DNA of 64,000 nucleotides from the NCBI RefSeq assembly GCF_023555415.1, contig NZ_JAKRYL010000020.1:1-64000 (forward strand). Direction: 5' to 3'. Positions 17,547-27,427 of the stretch are shown here, piece after piece. Position numbers and translations under genes: made by a program. Every line of letters starts with the position of its first letter. Position 1 is the first letter of the stretch. The notes beneath the pieces are model-generated. The model made no database searches. It saw nothing but the letters and a program-made list of their open reading frames with translations, and was not told the origin of the DNA. The stretch is from Halalkalibacter alkaliphilus. Lineage in GTDB: Bacteria; Bacillota; Bacilli; Bacillales; Bacillaceae_D.

Positions 17547-17575
17547 TTGCCTTCTATTTGAACACACTCTATAAT
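17547..17575 (+). promoter_or_regulatory. Promoter of tatA-tatC
   Basis: TTGCCT and a perfect TATAAT are spaced by 17 bp, 27 bp before the tatA start. Confidence 0.75.
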
Positions 17576-17602
17576 GAAACGTAGGACAAGGAGGTGCTAC
17601 CT

Positions 17603-17785
17603 ATGGGTGGATTAGGAGCAGGCAGCATTGCATTAATCGCAATCGTTGCGTTACTAATTTTTGGTCCAAAGAAGTTACCAGAGTTAGGAAAAGCTGCTGG
17701 GAATACATTACGTGAATTTAAAAACGCAACAAAAGGCTTAGCAGATGAAGATGAGAACAAGAAAAAAGATAACGATAAAGCCTAA
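17603..17785 (+). CDS. tatA: Sec-independent translocase subunit TatA
   Basis: The 60-residue protein has one N-terminal membrane helix, the conserved FGPKKLPELG hinge, an amphipathic helix (GKAAGNTLREFKNATKG) and a charged tail, the standard layout of TatA. TatA oligomers form the passage for folded twin-arginine substrates. I choose ATG 17603, eight bases after AAGGAGGT, over an upstream GTG at 17594 that overlaps the ribosome site. It is followed by tatC after 17 bp, so this is a minimal TatA-TatC system without TatB, as in other Bacilli. Confidence 0.96.
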   Translation: MGGLGAGSIALIAIVALLIFGPKKLPELGKAAGNTLREFKNATKGLADEDENKKKDNDKA

Positions 17786-17802
17786 GTAGGAAGGGTCTAT
17801 AA

Positions 17803-18561
17803 ATGGAACAAAGAGACATGTCGGTAATGGACCACATTGTGGAGCTTAGACGAAGAATTATTATAACTTTAGTCTTCTTCATCGTGGCACTAATTGCCGG
17901 CTTCTTTTTAGCTACACCGTTAATAACATATTTGCAAAGCACACCTACTGCTCAAGACTTGCCAATGAATGCTTTTAAGATGACGGATCCGATTCGGATA
18001 TTTATGACATTTGCTTTTGCAAGTGCGCTTATTATCACATTTCCGGTCATCTTGTATCAGCTTTGGGCGTTTGTTAGTCCTGGCTTACATGAGAAAGAAC
18101 AAAAGGCTACACTGGCCTATATTCCGTTTGCTTTCATATTATTTATAGCTGGTCTTTCATTTTCGTACTTTGTTCTTTTCCCCTTTATCGTTCAATTTAT
18201 GGGGAGTTTGTCAGAACGATTAGGAATTACAGAGCAGTATGGGATTAATGAATACTTTTCGTTTCTCTTTCAAGTAACTTTGCCATTTGGATTATTATTT
18301 CAACTTCCTGTTATTGTGATGTTCTTTACCCGATTAGGGATGTTAACACCGAGTTTACTTGCTCAGGTGAGGAAGTTTGCTTATTTCGTTTTGCTTGTAA
18401 TAGCTGGTTTTATAACACCACCAGAGATTTTGTCTCATTTGATGGTGACCTTGCCATTATTGCTTCTATATGAATTTAGTATCTGGGTGTCTTATCTGAC
18501 CTATCGAAAAGTTCAAAGGTTGGAAAGAGAGCGAGAACAAGAAGAAAGCATAAAAGAGTGA
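17803..18561 (+). CDS. tatC: Sec-independent translocase subunit TatC
   Basis: The 252-residue protein is the TatC receptor that binds the twin-arginine signal peptide. It has six membrane spans. Family marks are MSVMDHIVELRRRI at the N-terminus, the FWAFVxPGLxxxE-like LWAFVSPGLHEKE loop, and FVVRKFAY-like LAQVRKFAYF before the ITPPEILSHL segment. The C-terminus is basic and charged. The ribosome site is AGGAAGG. A terminator follows at once. Confidence 0.96.
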   Translation: MEQRDMSVMDHIVELRRRIIITLVFFIVALIAGFFLATPLITYLQSTPTAQDLPMNAFKMTDPIRIFMTFAFASALIITFPVILYQLWAFVSPGLHEKEQKATLAYIPFAFILFIAGLSFSYFVLFPFIVQFMGSLSERLGITEQYGINEYFSFLFQVTLPFGLLFQLPVIVMFFTRLGMLTPSLLAQVRKFAYFVLLVIAGFITPPEILSHLMVTLPLLLLYEFSIWVSYLTYRKVQRLEREREQEESIKE

Positions 18562-18592
18562 CTTCCGCTGTGATGAAAGTCACTCTTTTTTA
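18552..18592 (+). terminator. Terminator of tatA-tatC
   Basis: AAAAGAGTGACTT pairs with AAGTCACTCTTTT around a 12-base loop, followed by T residues. Confidence 0.88.
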
Positions 18593-18686
18593 TGCTGTTT
18601 TGTGAGATATTGAACATAGTTTGACATGTCTTAAAATAGGGTAGCCAAAAAGGTTGTCCTGTCCTATACTATGAATATAGAAAAGG

Positions 18687-18704
18687 TTGTGAAAACAATC
18701 ACAT
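18687..18704 (+). promoter_or_regulatory. Rex- or Fnr-type site before the doxX cluster
   Basis: TTGTGAAAACAATCACAT holds the perfect inverted repeat TGTGA-N6-TCACA. It matches the Rex consensus at most positions and also fits the Fnr/Crp pattern. A TATACT -10-like box lies about 18 bp upstream (18665-18670), so the site falls in the early transcribed region, which suits a repressor. Rex is encoded 1.2 kb upstream. Confidence 0.45.
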
Positions 18705-18809
18705 ACTAAACAAGAGCTATCACAGCCGAATCTAAATAAAGTAGTGAACTACTTCAGTAATATATGTGAAGTATTGAACAAACAAAAGTAAATAAAAGGA
18801 GGACTTACA

Positions 18810-19340
18810 ATGATCGGTCAATTTTTCAGAGAAAACAAATATGTCGCGGGAGTATGGTTGTTCTTACGAGTATATCTAGGATGGTCTTGGTTAACAGCAG
18901 GATGGGGAAAGGTGACTGGAGACTTTAACGCAGGAGGCTATTTACAAGGATCCGTCGCAAACCCTGTGATGAGCGGGGAAGCGTTAATGTATCCAAACTA
19001 CGTATCATTTTTAGAGGGTATAGCGATTCCAAACGCCGATCTGTTTAGCTTTATGGTAGCGTGGGGAGAGGTATTAGTAGGACTAGGACTTATATTAGGA
19101 GTGTTCACATCAGCAGCAGCGTTTTTCGGAGTAGTGATGAACATGTCATTCTTATTTGCTGGAACGATTTCTTCTAATCCGTGGATGATTTTAATCTCAA
19201 TGTTTATTTTAGCAGCAGGAGCAAATGCAGGCCGTTACGGTGGAGACAGATGGGTATTGCCTTACTTGAAAAGTGTCGTATTCAAAAATAGAAACAATGA
19301 AAAGGGCTTTGGCGGAGCGAACTTAAAAGAAGCCGTTTAA
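18810..19340 (+). CDS. DoxX family membrane protein, copy 1
   Basis: The 176-residue protein has four membrane spans and the DoxX fold, starting with the conserved RVYLGWSWLTAGWGK segment. DoxX relatives act in thiosulfate oxidation, quinone or thiol chemistry and redox stress at the membrane, and the exact reaction here is unknown. GGAGG lies eight bases before the ATG. It heads three near-identical tandem genes. Copy 1 differs from copies 2 and 3 only near the N-terminus (Q4, F6, V15, F18 here; K, L, I, V there). A TGTGA-N6-TCACA site lies upstream. Confidence 0.9.
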   Translation: MIGQFFRENKYVAGVWLFLRVYLGWSWLTAGWGKVTGDFNAGGYLQGSVANPVMSGEALMYPNYVSFLEGIAIPNADLFSFMVAWGEVLVGLGLILGVFTSAAAFFGVVMNMSFLFAGTISSNPWMILISMFILAAGANAGRYGGDRWVLPYLKSVVFKNRNNEKGFGGANLKEAV

Positions 19341-19394
19341 CGTTTACAGTAATATGTGAATAAATGAACAAACTAATAATGAGGAGGACTTACA

Positions 19395-19925
19395 ATGATC
19401 GGTAAATTTTTAAGAGAAAATAAGTATGTGGCAGGAATATGGTTAGTGTTACGAGTGTATCTAGGATGGTCTTGGTTAACAGCAGGATGGGGCAAGGTGA
19501 CTGGAGATTTCAACGCAGGAGGCTATTTACAAGGATCCGTCGCAAACCCTGTGATGAGCGGGGAAGCGTTAATGTATCCAAACTACGTATCATTTTTAGA
19601 GGGTATAGCGATTCCAAACGCCGATCTGTTTAGCTTTATGGTAGCGTGGGGAGAGGTATTAGTAGGACTAGGACTTATATTAGGAGTGTTCACATCAGCA
19701 GCAGCGTTTTTCGGAGTAGTGATGAACATGTCATTCTTATTTGCTGGAACGATTTCTTCTAATCCGTGGATGATTTTAATCTCAATGTTTATTTTAGCAG
19801 CAGGAGCAAATGCCGGCCGTTACGGTGGAGATAGATGGGTGTTGCCTTACTTAAAAAGTGTCGTATTCAAAAATAGAAACAATGAAAAAGGTTTTGGTGG
19901 AGCGAATTTAAAAGAAGCAGTCTAA
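19395..19925 (+). CDS. DoxX family membrane protein, copy 2
   Basis: The 176 residues match copy 3 at every position except the last (V here, I there). The 54-bp spacer from copy 1 contains no terminator or obvious promoter, and its ribosome site GAGGAGG is shared, so the three genes should be one transcript. Function as for copy 1: a four-span DoxX protein of unknown substrate. The near-identity of the three copies suggests a dosage effect and not divergence of function. Confidence 0.9.
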   Translation: MIGKFLRENKYVAGIWLVLRVYLGWSWLTAGWGKVTGDFNAGGYLQGSVANPVMSGEALMYPNYVSFLEGIAIPNADLFSFMVAWGEVLVGLGLILGVFTSAAAFFGVVMNMSFLFAGTISSNPWMILISMFILAAGANAGRYGGDRWVLPYLKSVVFKNRNNEKGFGGANLKEAV

Positions 19926-19978
19926 CGTTTACAGTAATATGTGAAAATATGAACAAACAATAATGAGGAGGACTTACA

Positions 19979-20509
19979 ATGATCGGTAAATTTTTAAGAG
20001 AAAATAAGTATGTGGCAGGAATATGGTTAGTGTTACGAGTGTATCTAGGATGGTCTTGGTTAACAGCAGGATGGGGCAAGGTGACTGGAGATTTTAACGC
20101 AGGAGGCTATTTACAAGGATCTGTGGCAAACCCAGTGATGAGCGGGGAAGCGTTAATGTATCCAAACTACGTATCATTTTTAGAGGGTATAGCGATTCCA
20201 AACGCCGATCTGTTTAGCTTTATGGTAGCGTGGGGAGAGGTATTAGTAGGACTAGGACTAATATTAGGAGTATTCACATCAGCAGCAGCATTTTTCGGAG
20301 TAGTGATGAACATGTCATTCTTATTTGCTGGAACGATTTCTTCTAATCCGTGGATGATCTTAATCTCAATGTTTATTTTAGCAGCAGGAGCAAATGCAGG
20401 TCGTTACGGTGGAGACAGATGGGTATTGCCATACTTGAAAAGTGTCGTATTCAAAAATAGAAACAATGAAAAGGGCTTTGGTGGAGCGAACTTAAAAGAA
20501 GCCATCTAA
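19979..20509 (+). CDS. DoxX family membrane protein, copy 3
   Basis: This is the third copy, 176 residues ending in KEAI. Several silent changes (for example in codons for the SVANPVMSG segment) separate it from copy 2. No separate promoter is visible in the spacer. Only a weak hairpin (AAGAGG with CCTCTT, 20517-20555) follows. Family assignment is sure, the role is unknown. Confidence 0.9.
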   Translation: MIGKFLRENKYVAGIWLVLRVYLGWSWLTAGWGKVTGDFNAGGYLQGSVANPVMSGEALMYPNYVSFLEGIAIPNADLFSFMVAWGEVLVGLGLILGVFTSAAAFFGVVMNMSFLFAGTISSNPWMILISMFILAAGANAGRYGGDRWVLPYLKSVVFKNRNNEKGFGGANLKEAI

Positions 20510-20653
20510 CTGTAAAAAGAGGTAGACTCTAAAGAAAGAAGGGGTTTGCCTCTTATTGCTGTTTTCTAGGGTGAAATTAGTAAGATGGCCAAGGCGATAG
20601 GTCAATCTTATAGTGTTCCTGCTTTAACACTTATGTTATGATACAGCTATGAT

Positions 20654-20670
20654 ATTTCGAAAAACGAAAT
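20654..20670. promoter_or_regulatory. Inverted repeat before the drug exporter gene
   Basis: ATTTCG and CGAAAT flank five A residues, 14 bp before the start codon. It could be an operator for a MarR- or TetR-like repressor. None is encoded next to it. Confidence 0.3.
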
Positions 20671-20683
20671 GGTGTGACTAACA

Positions 20684-22093
20684 ATGAAAGTGTCAGGAAA
20701 GTGGATGGTCGTTGTAGCTGTACTGCTCGGATCTTTTACAATGATTTTAAATAATAGCATGTTAAATCCAGCTGTACCACAACTAATGAATGTGTTTCAT
20801 GCAGATGCGGTTGCAACTGGATGGGTCATAACGATCTTTATGGTAACAATGGGGATGACCGTGCCAGTTACAGGATATCTCGGTGATCGGTTTGGGAAAA
20901 AGAAACTATATATTCTTGGGTTAGCCATTTTTGTTTTAGGCTCTTTACTCGGTTCACTTTCATGGAATCTGAGTTCGTTAATTATGTTCCGAGGGCTTCA
21001 AGGCATAGGTGGTGGAATTATGATGCCTCTTTCTATGGCACTTATCTTCGAAGCTTTTCCTCGAAAAGAACGCGGCTTAGCAACAGGGGTATGGGGCATA
21101 TCTGCCATGATGGCACCTACCATTGGGCCAACATTTGGTGGGTTTTTACTTGAGACATTAGATTGGACTTACTTATTTCTTGTTAATGTTCCCTTTGGAC
21201 TTATTGGTATCTGGTTTGCGTATCGTTATTTACCAACTACAACTGCTAACAAGCAAATTACATTTGATAAATACGGGTTTATCACCATTACTTTTGGGGT
21301 CGGTGCAATTTTGTATGCATTAGGAAGAATGTCTGAACTTGCTCACTTAACAGAGCCAATGAACCTTACGTTAGTGGCGGTTGGGATTGTACTTTTGTAT
21401 GTATTTGTACAAATTGAAAAGAAAGAGGAGCAACCTCTATTAGATTTAGCATTGTTTCGTGTGCCAGCCTATATGTATAGCATGATTATAGCGAGTGTTT
21501 CATCTGTCAGTTTGTTTGCGGGAATATTTTTAATCCCATTGTTAATTCAACAAGTGTATGGTTTTGGTCCAATTATGACAGGTCTTATCTTTTTGCCATC
21601 AGCCTTGTTAACCGGAGTGTTTATGAGTGTAGGTGGACGGATTCTTGACCGGAAAGGACCAACTGGAGTCATATCTACAGGCCTTATTGTTGTTGCTATT
21701 GGTACGTTTCCGCTCGGATTTATGAGCCTTGAAACATCTTTAGTGGTGGTTTTCTTTTGGATGGCTATTAGAGGGATCGGAATGGGATTAAGCGGTATGC
21801 CTTCAACGACAACAGGAATGAATGCCATTCCTAGTCATCTCATTTCCAGAGGGTCTGCGGTAAATAATGTTATTAGGCAAATGAGTTCCGCCCTAGGAAT
21901 TGTATTTGTTTCCATTTACTATGAAGTGAGAAGAGGACAATTAGCGATTACGCTCGGGTCGTTAGAAGAAGCAAGTCTTCATGCAATTAATGAAGGGTTT
22001 ATTGCTATTGCCATTCTCACAGCAATTTCAATTCCAGTAGCTTTCTTCCTTGAAAAAGCAGCAAGGCAGGAGGAAAAATTGGCTTCAAGGTAA
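20684..22093 (+). CDS. MFS multidrug exporter, DHA2 (EmrB/QacA) family
   Basis: The 469-residue protein has about 14 hydrophobic spans typical of the DHA2 drug:H+ antiporters. Motif A is GYLGDRFGKKKLYILG (after span 2). The antiporter motif C region is WGISAMMAPTIGPTFGGFL. A second RxxxxxxGG repeat lies near GGRILDRKGPTG. The drug substrate cannot be read from sequence. The gene is monocistronic. Its ribosome site is poor (GGTGTGA) and an inverted repeat (20654-20670) lies in the leader. A hairpin terminator follows. Confidence 0.92.
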   Translation: MKVSGKWMVVVAVLLGSFTMILNNSMLNPAVPQLMNVFHADAVATGWVITIFMVTMGMTVPVTGYLGDRFGKKKLYILGLAIFVLGSLLGSLSWNLSSLIMFRGLQGIGGGIMMPLSMALIFEAFPRKERGLATGVWGISAMMAPTIGPTFGGFLLETLDWTYLFLVNVPFGLIGIWFAYRYLPTTTANKQITFDKYGFITITFGVGAILYALGRMSELAHLTEPMNLTLVAVGIVLLYVFVQIEKKEEQPLLDLALFRVPAYMYSMIIASVSSVSLFAGIFLIPLLIQQVYGFGPIMTGLIFLPSALLTGVFMSVGGRILDRKGPTGVISTGLIVVAIGTFPLGFMSLETSLVVVFFWMAIRGIGMGLSGMPSTTTGMNAIPSHLISRGSAVNNVIRQMSSALGIVFVSIYYEVRRGQLAITLGSLEEASLHAINEGFIAIAILTAISIPVAFFLEKAARQEEKLASR

Positions 22094-22099
22094 AAGTTT

Positions 22100-22137
22100 T
22101 AAAGGAGTATTATGCAAAAAGCATAGTGCTCTTTTTT
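22100..22137 (+). terminator. Terminator of the drug exporter gene
   Basis: AAAGGAGTATTATGC pairs imperfectly with GCATAGTGCTCTTT around five A residues, followed by TTT. Confidence 0.7.
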
Positions 22138-22225
22138 ATTGAAAAGGACACTAGAGCACGAATGAAAATACATACTAGCTGCATATAAAACAAGTAGGAA
22201 TGAAAAACATAGAAGGTGGTAAGTA

Positions 22226-22312
22226 GTGGACGGCAAACGCAGGATGAAAGTGTGTTTTGTCATAGTGACGAGTATCTTAATATTATCTTTTGTGAGACAC
22301 GTGTTTCTTTGA
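22226..22312 (+). CDS. Possible 28-residue membrane peptide
   Basis: A GTG-initiated frame begins seven bases after AAGGTGG and encodes a basic start (DGKRRMK) followed by one hydrophobic stretch (VCFVIVTSILILSFV). This is the layout of a small single-span peptide. No homologue comes to mind and the frame is too short to judge by composition. It lies between the drug exporter terminator and a hairpin repeat. It could be chance. Confidence 0.25.
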   Translation: MDGKRRMKVCFVIVTSILILSFVRHVFL

Positions 22313-22329
22313 AGGGTGTACTAAGGAAG

Positions 22330-22498
22330 AAATGTCTGGGGGGTGTCGCAAAAGCCAGTAACAGAGGAGGCGCTGGCTCCGTTCGCTGCGAGCCTTCTAT
22401 GAGAAACCCACGTATAAGGCTTAAAACAAGGAAGCGACTCCGCTCAGTGCTTGGGGGTTATTCCAAAGGTCAAAATCATACCTTTGGAATAACCCCTT
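22330..22498. repeat. Single copy of the dispersed hairpin repeat
   Basis: This is related to the array at 16182-16742: GGCGCTGGCTCC, the loop GAGAAACCCA and GACTCCGCTCAGTGC keep the same order. It ends in a perfect 17-bp hairpin (22454-22470 with 22480-22496) that directly abuts the ydiK stop codon. Confidence 0.8.
22454..22498 (-). terminator. Terminator of ydiL-ydiK
   Basis: The 17-bp perfect stem (GGGGTTATTCCAAAGGT and complement) with a 9-base loop begins one base after the ydiK stop on the minus strand. The T-run after it is short. It is also the end of the hairpin repeat element. Confidence 0.65.
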
Positions 22499-22716
22499 TA
22501 GTCTTTCTTCTTCTTATTTGTTTTCTGGAGCTGTTTAATCACTTTTCGTAAACGATAAAAGCGATAGGCAATCATAAAATCAATTGCGGCAAAAGAAACA
22601 ATTAAATAGCTCCAAAAATTCCAACCGGCGGTGTTTACATTTTGAATGGCAAAAAATATTAGTAACACACCTATGGAAAAATAGAGGAGCGCCATTGTAA
22701 TCGGTGATGCTCTCAT
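22498..22716 (-). CDS. ydiK: YdiK-like small membrane protein (DUF4305)
   Basis: The 72-residue protein has two hydrophobic spans (about 8-24 and 34-50) and a very basic tail (KNKKKKD). It corresponds by position and topology to YdiK of Bacillus subtilis, which lies next to ydiL and groES in the same order. It overlaps the end of ydiL by four bases, so the two are coupled. Function is unknown. Confidence 0.8.
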   Translation of the reverse strand: MRASPITMALLYFSIGVLLIFFAIQNVNTAGWNFWSYLIVSFAAIDFMIAYRFYRLRKVIKQLQKTNKKKKD

Positions 22717-23438
22717 AGTAATCCTCCAATGATGAGTGATGTTTGTTGTTCAAGTTGTTCGAGTTGCTCCATCCAATCTTCAATTTGGTCTGCTAACAAA
22801 ACATTAACAATGGAAACAAAAAGGTTAATTGCAACATGAGCGATAATCGGAACAAGTATACGTTTTGTTTTTACATATAGATAAGCAAAAACTAGTCCCA
22901 TAGCTGTGTACACGAGTAAATGAGTAAAATCCATATGAACAGCAGCGAAAATTAATGAACTAAGGATCCCTGAAATCCAGAAATTAAATCGTTTGTAAAG
23001 AGCTCCAAATATAACTAATCGAAAAACAATTTCCTCTAAGATAGGGCCAATGACTGATATAACAAGAATAAAAGCAGGGAAAGCTTTTGCGAACTCTACA
23101 ATGGTCTCTGTGTTTTCAGAACCAGGTTCAATCCCAAGAAGGAACATTTCAATTAATGCTGCTGCATACTGAGCAGCAAAAACAAAGAAAACACCAATAA
23201 TAGACCAACGGATGGCTTCTCCTCTTGAAGAGCGCCCTCTTACTTCATGACGATTACGTATCTCAGGCATAAGCAATAAGACAATTATTATTAACCCTGT
23301 CGTAAAGCTAAACATACTCCAAATACCAGGTATACGCTCTAAAGGGATGTCAAGTTCCCTAAGAAGTAAGACGCCAGGTACAGCTGAAAATTGCATTAAT
23401 GTGTATGTAATTAGAATCCACCAATATCTTTTATTCAA
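22713..23438 (-). CDS. ydiL: CPBP-family intramembrane protease (YdiL)
   Basis: The 241-residue protein has about seven membrane spans and the CAAX protease/bacteriocin-processing (CPBP, Abi) motifs. These are EEIVFR (the catalytic glutamates and arginine), FAAVHMDF with the metal-binding histidine, and HVAINLF with the second histidine. Relatives cleave membrane substrates or confer bacteriocin immunity. The substrate here is unknown. It is divergent from groES, and its partner YdiK follows with a four-base overlap. Confidence 0.9.
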   Translation of the reverse strand: MNKRYWWILITYTLMQFSAVPGVLLLRELDIPLERIPGIWSMFSFTTGLIIIVLLLMPEIRNRHEVRGRSSRGEAIRWSIIGVFFVFAAQYAAALIEMFLLGIEPGSENTETIVEFAKAFPAFILVISVIGPILEEIVFRLVIFGALYKRFNFWISGILSSLIFAAVHMDFTHLLVYTAMGLVFAYLYVKTKRILVPIIAHVAINLFVSIVNVLLADQIEDWMEQLEQLEQQTSLIIGGLL

Positions 23439-23731
23439 TGTGTAATTCCCCTTTGTTAAAAAGTCTCAAAACGCATCTTCATATTTTAACATAAGCTTTA
23501 CAGAAAAGCTGAAGGAAAGCCCCAAGTATTATCGAATATAATGTGAATAAGAATACTGAATTAGGAAAAGATAATGAAGGTTTGTTTTGAATCCTGCATA
23601 TAAGCAGTCTTTTATTACGGTATGTAAGTACATAATTGATTATGTGCTTGTCTTGATTCTTGAACAAAATACATATATTAAAGTACCTGAAAGCGCACAG
23701 CAATTTTTTAAATTTTTTTTTTGCAAAATGC

Positions 23732-23797
23732 TTGCAAATATACCCAGTTATGCTTATTATAATAATTGTGTTAGCACTCGGAGGTGATGAGTGCTAA
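23732..23797 (+). promoter_or_regulatory. groES-groEL promoter with CIRCE operator
   Basis: TTGCAA (23732-23737) and TATTAT (23755-23760) are spaced by 17 bp. The perfect CIRCE element TTAGCACTC-N9-GAGTGCTAA is at 23771-23797. CIRCE is bound by the HrcA repressor, which is released under heat shock. Confidence 0.97.
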
Positions 23798-23840
23798 TAA
23801 TAAAAATTTAATTTGTAGATCTTGAAGGAGGGTGTTTTCC

Positions 23841-24125
23841 TTGTTAAAGCCATTAGGTGATCGTGTTGTAATTGAACTAGTTGAATCAGAGGAAAAAACT
23901 GCAAGCGGGATTGTGTTACCAGATTCTGCGAAGGAAAAGCCTCAAGAAGGAAAAGTGGTAGCTGTTGGTACTGGTCGTGTGACTGACAACGGTGAGCGCG
24001 TTGCTCTTGAAGTAAGTACAGGAGATTCTATCATCTTTTCAAAATATGCAGGTACTGAAGTGAAATTCGAAGGCAAAGAATATTTAATCTTACGTGAGAG
24101 CGATATTCTTGCAATCATTGGCTAA
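23841..24125 (+). CDS. groES: Co-chaperonin GroES
   Basis: The 94-residue protein is the GroEL lid. It starts [28 protein letters not shown], contains the mobile loop around residues 17-34, and ends with [14 protein letters not shown] choose TTG 23841, nine bases after AAGGAGG, because translation from there gives the normal GroES N-terminus. An upstream GTG (23832) lies on the ribosome site. It forms an operon with groEL under CIRCE/HrcA control. Confidence 0.97.
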   Translation: MLKPLGDRVVIELVESEEKTASGIVLPDSAKEKPQEGKVVAVGTGRVTDNGERVALEVSTGDSIIFSKYAGTEVKFEGKEYLILRESDILAIIG

Positions 24126-24169
24126 TAAAGAAAGAGCTTAGTCTCTACATAAAATAGAAAAAATTCTAG

Positions 24170-25822
<1,653 letters not shown>

Positions 25823-25851
25823 TAAGCCGCTTCACCCATTGATATATAAAA

Positions 25852-25897
25852 TTGAGGCTTCTCATTAGTTAAACCAACTTTTGAGGAGCCTCTTTCT
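25852..25897 (+). terminator. Terminator of groES-groEL
   Basis: GAGGCTTCTCA pairs with TGAGGAGCCTC (one G-U) around a 17-base loop, followed by TTTCT. Related hairpins occur at 37075 and 52652. Confidence 0.8.
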
Positions 25898-26296
25898 ATG
25901 ATACATATGGGCATTGTGGACATAAAAGTAACATGATTAATTGAGCTATAAACTATACTCAAATTTTAAAAGAAGCAAAAACAAGTAGGCTAATTGAGCT
26001 TCTTTTGATTTCAAGTTCATTGTAGTCAAGTATAACCTATATATCCTTGAAAGTATAAGCAATACAGATATTGGACAATTCATATCTTTGAAATTTAGTT
26101 TGTTGTACAAATAATGATAAAATACAAGAAGTAAGAAATATTTGTATCTAAAAGAAGTAATATTTAATCTCATGAATATTGGAAGTTATAGTTAATATTT
26201 ATATATTTAAGTGCTAATATTTTATGTGGTAATTAATACTACTGTATAAGGGTTTGTTAAATTTAATACATTCTAAATTAAAAAATGGTGATAATT
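25898..26296. other. A/T-rich intergenic region before the RpiR gene
   Basis: Very A/T-rich with no supported gene. It probably holds the rpiR promoter, but no box pair stands out. It is also the left edge of the accessory block after groEL. Confidence 0.5.
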
Positions 26297-27151
26297 ATGA
26301 ACGATCCAATATTAAGATTAACAGAAAAAATATCAAATTTAACTGCTTCACAACGTAAGGTTGCAGATTATATAATAAAAAATCCAATGGAAGTTGCTTT
26401 TTTAACAGTAGATCAGTTAGCTGGTTTAGTGGGGACAAGTACTACAACCATTATGAGGCTTACTTTTAACTTAAATTATTCCGGCTATTCTGAATTTCAA
26501 AAGGAACTACAAGAACTATTACGTAATCAAGCTGCACCACATACAAGACTAGAGGCCAATTTGAAGGATGTACCAGAGAGCGATTTATGGATTCGCTGTG
26601 TAGATAGACAAATTAGCAATATAAACAAAACCAAAGAAATGATTTCTAATGATACGTTGGAAAAAGTTTTAGAATTAATTACTTCTTCTAACCGAATTTA
26701 TTGCACAAGTGCAAAAAGTGGTCTGCCAGTGGGACAATATTTAACTTTTGGATTAAATCGATTATTGGGAAACTGCGAGCTAATTATTGCTGATCAAAGT
26801 GATTGGGTAGATTTGCTTTTAAACCTAAACTCTAATGATTTAGTTATTGCAACAAGTTTCCCGAGATATGCTAGAAGAATTGTTGATTTTGTATCTCAAG
26901 CAAAAGAGAGTGGTGTTAAGGTAATCACTATTACGGATGGTTATTCATCTCCTCTAATTAAGTACTCTGATATCGTTTTACCATGTAACTCAGGTAGTTT
27001 AGCTTTTCATAATTCTCCAATTGCTTCTATGGTTGTTGTCGATTATTTAATTAGTTCTATTGCTATAAATTATCCAGATAAGACAAAAGTTCGTCTTGAT
27101 AAAATGAATGATGTGTTGACTAAAATTAATTATCATTACAATAATAATTAA
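26297..27151 (+). CDS. RpiR-family transcriptional regulator
   Basis: The 284-residue regulator has an N-terminal HTH_6 domain (about 1-75, with SQRKVADYII and LAGLVGTSTTTIMRL) and a C-terminal SIS domain that binds a phosphosugar or similar effector. ATG 26297 follows GGTGA at a suitable distance, while ATG 26285 has no ribosome site. It is transcribed alone, ending in a terminator 130 bp before the next promoter. Two large inverted repeats with TGTAA/TTACA arms (27309-27356), like known RpiR/HexR operators, lie just after that promoter. It is therefore the likely local repressor of the 27.5-36.8 kb genes, with the operon substrate as effector. Confidence 0.9.
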   Translation: MNDPILRLTEKISNLTASQRKVADYIIKNPMEVAFLTVDQLAGLVGTSTTTIMRLTFNLNYSGYSEFQKELQELLRNQAAPHTRLEANLKDVPESDLWIRCVDRQISNINKTKEMISNDTLEKVLELITSSNRIYCTSAKSGLPVGQYLTFGLNRLLGNCELIIADQSDWVDLLLNLNSNDLVIATSFPRYARRIVDFVSQAKESGVKVITITDGYSSPLIKYSDIVLPCNSGSLAFHNSPIASMVVVDYLISSIAINYPDKTKVRLDKMNDVLTKINYHYNNN

Positions 27152-27153
27152 AT

Positions 27154-27199
27154 TAGGTTGAAGGAAAAGGTGTTATACATTTTCCTTCAACCTTTTTTT
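27154..27199 (+). terminator. Terminator of the RpiR gene
   Basis: AGGTTGAAGGAAAA pairs with TTTTCCTTCAACCT around an 11-base loop, followed by TTTTTT. Confidence 0.95.
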
Positions 27200-27268
27200 A
27201 TACAAATTAGTTGATTATAAGAAAACCGCTAAATTGTCAAACAATTTCTAATTTTATTTTTTAAAGGG

Positions 27269-27297
27269 TTTACATTAAAGGGGAGCGGTGTTATTAT
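27269..27297 (+). promoter_or_regulatory. Promoter of the first TTT operon
   Basis: TTTACA (27269-27274) and TATTAT (27292-27297) are spaced by 17 bp, about 235 bp before the RraA-like gene. Confidence 0.6.
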
Positions 27298-27308
27298 ATC
27301 CTTAAAGT

Positions 27309-27356
27309 TGTAATAAATATTACATTAATAAAATTTGTTGTAATATTTACAACAAA
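27309..27356. promoter_or_regulatory. Two candidate RpiR operators
   Basis: TGTAATAAATATTACA (27309-27324) is a perfect 7-2-7 inverted repeat. At 27334-27356 TTTGTTGTAA and TTACAACAAA flank three bases, again perfect. Both share TGTAA/TTACA arms, similar to motifs bound by HexR, an RpiR-family protein. They lie just downstream of the promoter, as expected for repression. Confidence 0.65.
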
Positions 27357-27427
27357 AGGCCGCGTTGATAAGACCTTGCAAATAAATAATTGGAGTGAGG
27401 TTATCAATTCTAATAATTATGCATTTG

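Larger units (their letters stand above)
18810..20509 (+). repeat. Tandem triplication of the doxX gene (585/584 bp period)
   Basis: The unit includes the gene and a spacer of about 54 bp (ACGTTTACAGTAATATGTGA to GAGGAGGACTTACA). Coding identity is nearly complete, with mostly synonymous differences. This points to recent amplification or gene conversion. Confidence 0.95.

Noticed and set aside
22216-22551. 111-codon plus-strand frame
   Set aside because: It runs through the hairpin repeat and into ydiK on the other strand; composition is not protein-like.
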